Below, piece by piece: positions 1-5,060 of a stretch of 20,468 nt of DNA. The notes below the pieces were generated by a model. The model did not search any database. It was not told where the DNA came from and saw nothing but the letters and a program-made list of their open reading frames with translations. Source of the stretch: a virus; the IMG/VR virus record IMGVR_UViG_3300032229_000203, positions 1 to 20,468 of that record. The stretch is one strand, 5' to 3'. Numbering within the stretch: the stretch's first letter is position 1; every line of letters starts with the position of its first letter. A program made the translations under genes and the position numbers.

Positions 1-149
1 CCTACAAAGTAACTTTTGTATGGACACGATCGATCGAAGTCGAATGCGATTCCGAAGATCAAGCGAATCAACTCGGTGAACTATGGCTATCCGAAGCCGT
101 ACCGCAGATCGCTCACGACACCGAATGGGATAGTGAGATCGTTAACTAA
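1..149 (+). CDS. C-terminal end of an unknown protein (cut by window edge)
   Basis: An open frame beginning at base 3 runs to a TAA at 147-149 and encodes the last 48 residues of a protein whose start lies left of the window. The visible part is acidic, with segments such as VECDSEDQANQLGELW and a DTEWDSEIVN end, and looks like a small alpha/beta domain. No family is recognised. It is followed by an imperfect inverted repeat that starts at its stop codon and, 80 bases on, by a strong terminator, so it ends a rightward transcription unit separate from the integrase unit. The coding call rests on the stop-free frame and on codon use similar to the integrase gene; the function is unknown. Confidence 0.55.
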   Translation, partial: YKVTFVWTRSIEVECDSEDQANQLGELWLSEAVPQIAHDTEWDSEIVN

Positions 150-183
150 CTCTCAGCCCTGATCTGGGGCGATCTCAGAGTTA
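147..183 (+). repeat. Imperfect inverted repeat at the end of the upstream gene
   Basis: TAACTCT at 147-153 pairs with AGAGTTA at 177-183, and an inner GCCC at 156-159 pairs with GGGC at 167-170. The left arm includes the TAA stop of the preceding gene. No T-tract follows, so it is not a classical terminator; it could protect an mRNA end or be a protein-binding site. It carries the GTTACT-type sequence seen again upstream of the integrase. Confidence 0.3.
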
Positions 184-229
184 CTTCAAGCGCACATAAG
201 CAGATTCCCTAAGCCCATAGTCACTATTC

Positions 230-265
230 GCCCCTAGCCCCTGATCGGGCTAGGGGCTATTTTTT
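230..265 (+). terminator. Strong rho-independent terminator
   Basis: A perfect 11-bp stem pairs GCCCCTAGCCC (230-240) with GGGCTAGGGGC (247-257) across a six-base CTGATC loop. It is followed by TA and six T residues (260-265). It closes the transcription unit left of the integrase and insulates the integrase promoter, whose -35 hexamer begins inside the T-tract. Confidence 0.85.
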
Positions 266-292
266 GCATTCGAAGTTACTGGCGAGTAACAT
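264..292 (+). promoter_or_regulatory. Candidate integrase promoter
   Basis: TTGCAT (264-269) and TAACAT (287-292) are separated by 17 bases, the standard spacing of a vegetative bacterial promoter. Three or more positions of each hexamer agree with TTGACA and TATAAT. A start near 299 would give a short leader carrying the AGGGGGAG ribosome site at 311-318. The -10 hexamer spans the junction of the two tandem palindromes, as expected if a protein bound there blocks RNA polymerase. Prediction by eye only. Confidence 0.4.
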
Positions 293-306
293 TACTCATC
301 AGTAAC
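275..306 (+). promoter_or_regulatory. Two abutting 16-bp palindromes, probable operator of the integrase gene
   Basis: Bases 275-290 read GTTACT-GGCG-AGTAAC, a perfect palindrome with a 4-base spacer. Bases 291-306 read ATTACT-CATC-AGTAAC, the same design with one outer mismatch. The two sites touch, so their centres are 16 bases apart. They overlap the candidate -10 hexamer and end 15 bases before the chosen integrase start. The geometry suits a dimeric repressor or an excisionase or integrase arm-site protein. Which protein binds cannot be told; no obvious repressor gene lies in the window. Confidence 0.55.
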
Positions 307-321
307 ATGAAGGGGGAGATC

Positions 322-1584
322 ATGGCTTATGTCGTAAAGCGTGGAGATAGGTTTACAGGCTATTACCGAAAGGGCGGTAAACGCCTCTCAGCAGGTACAT
401 GGGGCTCGGAGATCGATGCCATGTATCACGCCTCAAAAGCAGAGGCATCGGGTGTCAGCGAGCCTTCTAGGGCTGTATTTACCCTATCGACCTACATCGA
501 TTCATGGCTTCCCACCGCCGATCTCATGCCGATCACTCGCAAGGGCTACCGATCGATTCTCGATCGCTATGTCCTGCCGACTCTTGGAGATCGCAAAGTA
601 ACTTCGATCGACACCCGTACGATTCAAAAGTTACTTCAAGAACTCAGGGGTCAGGGGATAGGTTCAGCCACCCTCAATCAGATCAAGGCATCACTAGGGT
701 CTGCCCTGTCTCAGTTAGTCGATACAGGAGAATTGACTCAGAACCCTACTCATGGGATTCGTATTAAGGCGAAGTATTCCGACATCTCAAATGTCGTAGA
801 GCCCGAAGAGTTTAAGGCGATCATTCAGCACCTACCGACCGAAGGGGCTCAGTTATTCGCCCGATTCTTGGTCGCTAGTGGGTGCAGATTCGGGGAAGCC
901 ACCGAGATCAGGGTCAAGGACATCAACCTAAAGACAGGGGAAGTCTATGTCCAAAGGCGAGTCAGCGATCTAGGGTCAAGCCATACCAGCAGGTTTCTGA
1001 TCGTAGAAGCCACAAAGTCGGGTCATAAGCGAAGCCTTATGTTAAGCAAAGCCCTACTACAAGAGATTCAGGGTTATGTCATAGCAAAAGCCCTATCAAA
1101 AGATGACCTACTGTTCCCAAGAACGATCATCTTGCCAGCAGGTAAACTAAAGGCTTCTCGTGGAGAAATGTCTAAGCGACCATTCGCCCAAGACGGAAAA
1201 CTGTTCCAGCATGGAACTCTGTACGCCTATACACATGGGCGTTGCCGATGTGAGGCTTGTCGAGAGTCGGTGCGAAAGCACAGGCAAAAGACAAAGCCAT
1301 ACCAAAAGCAACAGAGATTCATCGACCATACGAGTCACCTACCACGAGATGTATGGAGAACTACATGGAACAAGGCAATAGCCAAGTCAGGCATCGGTTG
1401 GAGTCCTAGAACCCATGATCTCAGACACGCTAACGCTACCCAACTTCTAAAAAGTGGGGTAGATGTGCATGAGGTCAAGGAACGCTTGGGGCATCAGTCG
1501 ATAAAGACGACAGAGCGATACTTACATCGCCTTCGTCACAACCAGTCAAAGGCATCAGAAAGTGTCAATGACTTTTTGGAGTGA
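322..1584 (+). CDS. int: Tyrosine-family site-specific integrase
   Basis: Phage integrase that would join phage and host DNA at att sites by way of a 3'-phosphotyrosine intermediate. The 420 residues hold an N-terminal arm-type DNA-binding region (1-50), a core-binding helical domain (about 52-150) and a catalytic domain with all expected residues: R189 in SGCRFGEA, K232 in the beta hairpin, H365-x2-R368 in HDLRH, H391 in LGHQS and the nucleophile Y400 in TTERY. Between the first Arg box and the His-Arg box lies an extra segment (about 270-345) with H297GT, C308, C310 and C313, resembling a short Cys/His zinc-binding motif. The ATG at 322 is preferred to that at 307 because AGGGGGAG at 311-318 precedes it, whereas 307 has no ribosome site and directly abuts the operator palindromes. 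The stop nearly touches the next gene. Confidence 0.95.
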   Translation: MAYVVKRGDRFTGYYRKGGKRLSAGTWGSEIDAMYHASKAEASGVSEPSRAVFTLSTYIDSWLPTADLMPITRKGYRSILDRYVLPTLGDRKVTSIDTRTIQKLLQELRGQGIGSATLNQIKASLGSALSQLVDTGELTQNPTHGIRIKAKYSDISNVVEPEEFKAIIQHLPTEGAQLFARFLVASGCRFGEATEIRVKDINLKTGEVYVQRRVSDLGSSHTSRFLIVEATKSGHKRSLMLSKALLQEIQGYVIAKALSKDDLLFPRTIILPAGKLKASRGEMSKRPFAQDGKLFQHGTLYAYTHGRCRCEACRESVRKHRQKTKPYQKQQRFIDHTSHLPRDVWRTTWNKAIAKSGIGWSPRTHDLRHANATQLLKSGVDVHEVKERLGHQSIKTTERYLHRLRHNQSKASESVNDFLE

Positions 1585-1586
1585 TG

Positions 1587-2168
1587 ATGAAACTAACAAA
1601 AAGAGGCAAGATCGTATTCGGATCGTTGTTCACAATGATCTTCGTAGGTAGTGGGATAGTGGTATTGCCACCAGCCCTCAGCCCTACGAAAGCCGAAGCA
1701 CAGATCGTGCAAAAGCAATACCAAGAGAGAGCCCTAGCCAAGTACGAGAACGCAGACAAACTGACCAAGACAGAGTTAGTCGATCTGCTTCACGCAGTTG
1801 GGTTCAAGGGAGAAGCCTTACGCCATGCGTGGGCAATCGTCATGAAAGAATCTCGTGGCAACCCTCTCTCCCATAATGGCAACCGAGATACAGGAGACAA
1901 CTCATTTGGGCTGTTTCAGATCAACATGGTTGACTCATTAGGGCAAGATCGTAGGGAAAAGTTCAGTTTGGAGTACAACGCCCAACTGTTGAACCCTGTG
2001 GTGAATGCCAAGATCGCTTATCACATGAGCAATCAAGGCGAGAACTGGAAGTCATGGAAAGGTGTCAACAACCCAGTAGTAAAGGGTTGGTTGAAGCAGT
2101 TCCCTGAAGCCCAAGCAAAAGCAATAGCAAAAGCGAAAGCCAAAGCAATAGGACAAGCAACAGAGTAA
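1587..2168 (+). CDS. Exported lysozyme-like (SLT-type) transglycosylase
   Basis: Predicted peptidoglycan-cleaving enzyme of 193 residues. A positively charged start (MKLTKRGK) and a hydrophobic segment (about 9-30) followed by AEAQ suggest Sec export with cleavage or membrane anchoring. The lysozyme-fold domain shows the catalytic Glu, E88 in MKESRGNP, and the substrate-groove segment DNSFGLFQIN (104-113), typical of soluble lytic transglycosylase relatives. The C-terminus is a basic Ala-Lys repeat (about 175-190). The TGA of the integrase ends at 1584; GGAG at 1578-1581 lies 5 bases before ATG 1587, which I chose over GTG 1581 and ATG 1584. Tight linkage to int suggests co-transcription and perhaps expression in the lysogen; a role as endolysin with a signal-arrest type export is the alternative. 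No holin is visible nearby. Confidence 0.8.
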   Translation: MKLTKRGKIVFGSLFTMIFVGSGIVVLPPALSPTKAEAQIVQKQYQERALAKYENADKLTKTELVDLLHAVGFKGEALRHAWAIVMKESRGNPLSHNGNRDTGDNSFGLFQINMVDSLGQDRREKFSLEYNAQLLNPVVNAKIAYHMSNQGENWKSWKGVNNPVVKGWLKQFPEAQAKAIAKAKAKAIGQATE

Positions 2169-2180
2169 GCAATAGGAGAA

Positions 2181-2207
2181 GCCCCGTCAGAAATGGCGGG
2201 GCTATCT
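2181..2207 (+). terminator. Probable terminator after the transglycosylase gene
   Basis: GCCCCGTC (2181-2188) pairs with GGCGGGGC (2195-2202), with one G-T wobble, around an AGAAAT loop. The following TATCTT is a weak T-tract. It lies 13 bases after the stop and is preceded by the same stop-linked word that precedes the terminator at 2822. Confidence 0.6.
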
Positions 2208-2210
2208 TCG

Positions 2211-2248
2211 AAGTAACTCTACCTGGCAGCCAGGTGAGTTAGTTACTT
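2211..2248 (+). repeat. Nested inverted repeat sharing arms with the integrase operator
   Basis: AAGTAACT (2211-2218) pairs with AGTTACTT (2241-2248), and inside it ACCTGG (2221-2226) pairs with CCAGGT (2230-2235) around CAG. A shifted pairing TAACT/AGTTA (2214-2218 and 2237-2241) gives a nearly continuous 12-bp stem with one bulge. No T-tract follows. It sits just before the ribosome site of the next gene, so it may be an operator or an mRNA hairpin. The AGTAAC/GTTACT arms match the palindromes at 275-306. Confidence 0.45.
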
Positions 2249-2265
2249 AGTCAAAGGGGAGCAAG

Positions 2266-2700
2266 ATGGCAGCAGGTTATCCAGTTCCACATCAGAAGCA
2301 TGAGCAGATGATGAATGTCAGTAAAGCAAAGCCATACCAGAAGCCACACCAGAAGCAACCGCAGTTCCCAAAGCCACACCAGAAAGGCAAGAAGTGGGTT
2401 CAGGACGAGTTGCCCTTCAACGATAAACCTTGGCGTGAGAGATCCCTTACTGATACTGAAGTAGAAGAACTCTTTTGGCGCAAATTAGTTCAGTTGGGTT
2501 GGAGATGGCAGACCTACGGAGAGAACCCAAAGAGCAGGAACATCGTGTTGCCTTGCCCTTACTGCAATCTAGTAATCGATAGCCATACCATCATCACAGA
2601 TTCAAATGCCAAGAGAATGCAAGACAAGTATTATTGTGATCAAGTATTAAAGAGGCACAAGGGGCTTGAATGCAAAGCCATACCAGAAGATGAAAACTAA
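2266..2700 (+). CDS. Unknown protein with PHQK repeats and a Cys-rich C-terminal half
   Basis: A 144-residue protein with no recognised family. Residues 1-43 are basic and repetitive, with PHQK or PYQK at 8-11, 23-26, 27-30 and 37-40. The C-terminal half contains C97-x2-C100, C124, H131 and C136, a spacing that could bind one zinc ion. The segment between (about 50-90) is rich in Trp and charged residues and probably helical. GGGGAG at 2256-2261 precedes the ATG by four bases. The stop TAA shares its last A with the ATG of the next small zinc-ribbon gene, so the two are likely co-translated and may work together. The repeat-encoding DNA carries several copies of a word also found in the integrase gene and in the terminator at 2822. 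Confidence 0.75.
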   Translation: MAAGYPVPHQKHEQMMNVSKAKPYQKPHQKQPQFPKPHQKGKKWVQDELPFNDKPWRERSLTDTEVEELFWRKLVQLGWRWQTYGENPKSRNIVLPCPYCNLVIDSHTIITDSNAKRMQDKYYCDQVLKRHKGLECKAIPEDEN

Positions 2701-2813
2701 TGGAGTCTAGAAAACCTAAAGGGTATTGCGATAGATGTGGTAGTTGGGCAATAGATAGGTTGCCTGTAAGTTTTATGGGCGAAGAAGAGTTGTGGTGCAA
2801 AGACTGTAGATAA
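2700..2813 (+). CDS. 37-residue zinc-ribbon microprotein
   Basis: ATG at 2700 overlaps the previous stop as TAATG and opens a 37-codon frame ending at TAA 2811-2813. The protein has two clean Cys pairs, C10-x2-C13 (YCDRC) and C33-x2-C36 (CKDC), spaced 19 residues apart, the classic arrangement of a one-zinc ribbon. Such phage microproteins often bind nucleic acid or a host protein, but nothing in the sequence says which. The start-stop coupling, the conserved Cys pairs and the terminator nine bases after the stop all support a real gene despite its size. Confidence 0.7.
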   Translation: MESRKPKGYCDRCGSWAIDRLPVSFMGEEELWCKDCR

Positions 2814-2821
2814 GCAATAGC

Positions 2822-2849
2822 AAAAGCCCTACCAGAAGGCAGGGCTTTT
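2822..2849. terminator. Bidirectional rho-independent terminator between convergent units
   Basis: AAAAGCCCT (2822-2830) pairs with AGGGCTTTT (2841-2849) around a ten-base loop. The A-run on one side and T-run on the other (with a further TTTTATT at 2852-2858) let it stop transcription in both directions. It lies 8 bases after the rightward microprotein stop and 15 bases past the end of the leftward nrdJ gene. Confidence 0.75.
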
Positions 2850-2864
2850 ACTTTTATTGCTAGA

Positions 2865-4889
2865 TTATTTAGGTTGATTGTCTGTAATTAGTTTCACTTC
2901 GCAAGCATCAGTTGTGCAGTAAGCCTCACCAATAGCATCAGCAGCCATACCAGCATAAACACCAGAGAAATCAATCGGAAAGAGTTTCATAACTCCATCG
3001 TTCTCGTAATCTTCAGCAGTAATCTGTGTGTAAGGCATCTGAGGATAGACATGGTTACCACTAGGCAAGAATGAGACAGTCTTCAGTTGACCATCGTACA
3101 TATGCAAAGCCGTACCAATAGCCGAGGCTTCCTTCTCTGGATCAAATGAGATCGTTACAGAGACAGAGTTATCTGACCAGTAGCGTTGAGCAGTAGCAGC
3201 AAGTGCCATCTTCTCGTAGATACTTACATCCTTCTCACTTCGCTTAGCCTCTGACTTGATAGGGAAGAAGACAACCGAAGTCGTATCAGGAGACTCACTT
3301 GCTGGTTCTACTCTGTAGTTAGCAAGTTTGAATAGTGGAAGCATTGGATCGTTGTTTGCAAAACGAATTGCACGATTGAAGTACTGACCACCTACAGTCC
3401 AGTGAACTCCTGGAGATTCTCCAGCCAAGATACTTACTGTTCCTGATGGCTTGACTGTTGTCATCTTGATTGACTCACGAATACCTAGCCACTCTGAGTA
3501 GTTTGTATCGTATGACTTGATGATCTTGTAGCCTTCATCCATCCACTGACGCAGGACAGGAAGTCCCTTGTTGTCTGCAAAGTTTGCAACACCTGATACA
3601 GATGTACCGATGCGACGGTTACGCTGCATGATGGCGTTGGTCTCTTCCCAGTGAGTTGGAAGCAGAGTCACAGTCTTTGCATACAGGTATGCAAACTTCA
3701 ATGTGCGCTTGAAATCATCAAGGTCTGTGTGGCGGTTCAAGTAAGTCTCAACCAAAGTACAGCACTCGTATGACTCTAGTGACTGCTCAGCACATGGGTT
3801 GTACCCTGCAATACGCCAGTCCTTGTTGTTGATTGGATCTGCAAGGCGACCATACTGCTTGGAGATGTCCATCCAGATAACTCCTGGCTCACCATTACGG
3901 GCGATGCCTTCGATGATGTTATCGAGGTTATCTCCTACATTGACTGCCACTGAGTTGTTTGACATCCAGCCATGAGTCATACGCTCTGGATACTTCTCGT
4001 AGTTCTTCAGGTTCAAGAACTCTTCATCGTCGATGCGACCGATCAATAGTTCTGCAGAGCGACGGACGTTTCCAGATACAACACATACACCGATCATGTT
4101 GCCGATGTCTGCGATGTCACGACGAGTTACCTTCTGACCAGCACGATCCTTAAATAGTTCAGTGATGTACTGGTGCAGTTTGATTAGCGGGTCTGCTCCT
4201 GCTGCGGTTCCACCGAAGGTCTTGATTGGTTCGCCTGCTGGACGGATCGCTTCGTAATTAAATACTGGAGTCTTCGTATCTGGCTTGAGGTAGGCATTGA
4301 TGAGGGCGGCTGTGGATTCAACCCAGCCTTCTCTGGTGTCTGGGATGTCATAGGTAGTCTCTCCTTGTGGTGCGTAAATAACAAACTCTTTGTCAGCGCC
4401 CTTGTCATCAAAGCCAACACCAACTCCTAGCATTGATGCTTCCATCAAGAATGCAAAGGGCTTTGCTGGGTCTGTCTTGACCATCGATCCAGTTGAAACG
4501 AAGGCGCAGTTCTGTAATGCTGCTGAGTTGCGTTGCTCATTGACAAGTGGCGTACCCATAACCCAAAGACCTCGTCCAGGTGGAGTCCACTTCAAGTTCC
4601 ATAAGCGATCGAATGCTTCTTTGGCTGAGGCTGCTGCCTTAGCATCTGACCATGGCAAGCGGTTCGTCTTGGCGTGATCCTTTTGAAGTGAGTACATGCC
4701 GTTGATGACTCGTTCACATACATCAACCCAAGTCTCCTTCGTACCATCTGCCTTCAGGCGAGAATAGGTACGCAAGAAAGTAATTTCTCCAACCGAATTT
4801 CCCGCTGCATCTTGATAACCAAAGGGTGCCTTCTTGGATCGATACGGACCAACGAAGTCTTCAGTTAGTTTGAAAGATAATGCAGTCAT
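2865..4889 (-). CDS. nrdJ: Adenosylcobalamin-dependent (class II) ribonucleoside-triphosphate reductase
   Basis: Reduces ribonucleotides to deoxyribonucleotides for phage DNA synthesis, using adenosylcobalamin to make a thiyl radical. The 674 residues match the monomeric Lactobacillus-type RTPR pattern: C128 in QNCAF, N364-P-C366-A-E368 in the NPCAE active loop, C377 eleven residues later (the usual spacing of the active-site pair), KPSGTVS at 480-486, and a C-terminal C658-x4-C663 pair that re-reduces the active site. Usual length is about 740, so this is slightly short but complete. ATG 4889 is preferred to the in-frame start at 4967, because the extra 26 residues do not resemble the family and an AGGG sequence lies just before 4889. 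It is the last gene of the leftward block, with a 171-base leader and a terminator behind it. Cobalamin would come from the host or environment. Confidence 0.95.
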   Translation of the reverse strand: MTALSFKLTEDFVGPYRSKKAPFGYQDAAGNSVGEITFLRTYSRLKADGTKETWVDVCERVINGMYSLQKDHAKTNRLPWSDAKAAASAKEAFDRLWNLKWTPPGRGLWVMGTPLVNEQRNSAALQNCAFVSTGSMVKTDPAKPFAFLMEASMLGVGVGFDDKGADKEFVIYAPQGETTYDIPDTREGWVESTAALINAYLKPDTKTPVFNYEAIRPAGEPIKTFGGTAAGADPLIKLHQYITELFKDRAGQKVTRRDIADIGNMIGVCVVSGNVRRSAELLIGRIDDEEFLNLKNYEKYPERMTHGWMSNNSVAVNVGDNLDNIIEGIARNGEPGVIWMDISKQYGRLADPINNKDWRIAGYNPCAEQSLESYECCTLVETYLNRHTDLDDFKRTLKFAYLYAKTVTLLPTHWEETNAIMQRNRRIGTSVSGVANFADNKGLPVLRQWMDEGYKIIKSYDTNYSEWLGIRESIKMTTVKPSGTVSILAGESPGVHWTVGGQYFNRAIRFANNDPMLPLFKLANYRVEPASESPDTTSVVFFPIKSEAKRSEKDVSIYEKMALAATAQRYWSDNSVSVTISFDPEKEASAIGTALHMYDGQLKTVSFLPSGNHVYPQMPYTQITAEDYENDGVMKLFPIDFSGVYAGMAADAIGEAYCTTDACEVKLITDNQPK

Positions 4890-5060
4890 AACCCCTACCA
4901 TTTCTATAAAAGTGTAAATACCCCTCAGTGGGTTGCTTAGTATTGCGTGTGGGAACCTATCATGCATCTGCTAACTTTGCGAAGTACTTATCGCAAAAGG
5001 AAATGGTCAACTACGGGTGAGATATGAATTACACCCTGTTAACTACTGTTATCAGATAAG
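4890..5060 (-). promoter_or_regulatory. Structured leader region of nrdJ
   Basis: This is the longest non-coding gap of the leftward block. On the transcribed strand it can form at least three hairpins: GGGTG/CACCC with arms at 5015-5019 and 5032-5036, TTTGCGA/TCGCAAA at 4976-4982 and 4991-4997, and ACCC/GGGT near 4921-4933. The minus strand also has a TTGACC hexamer near 5004-5009, but no good -10 hexamer at the right distance. It probably carries the nrdJ promoter or an mRNA regulatory element; which one cannot be decided from the sequence alone. Confidence 0.35.

Noticed and set aside
150-306. attP site next to the integrase gene
   Set aside because: No tRNA 3' end or other host-like core sequence could be seen here or after the integrase gene. 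It may be outside the window or not recognisable without the host genome.
307-321. Integrase start at ATG 307
   Set aside because: The only ribosome-binding sequence lies after it, ahead of ATG 322, and bases immediately before 307 are operator palindrome.
4890-4967. 26-residue N-terminal extension of NrdJ
   Set aside because: It does not resemble the family, has no ribosome site and would consume the hairpin leader; start 4889 fits better.
4920-5045. Cobalamin riboswitch upstream of nrdJ as a firm feature
   Set aside because: Only short fragments resemble the core, the GCCACTG segment is not intact, and such switches normally repress B12 synthesis or alternative enzymes. Kept only as a weak finding.
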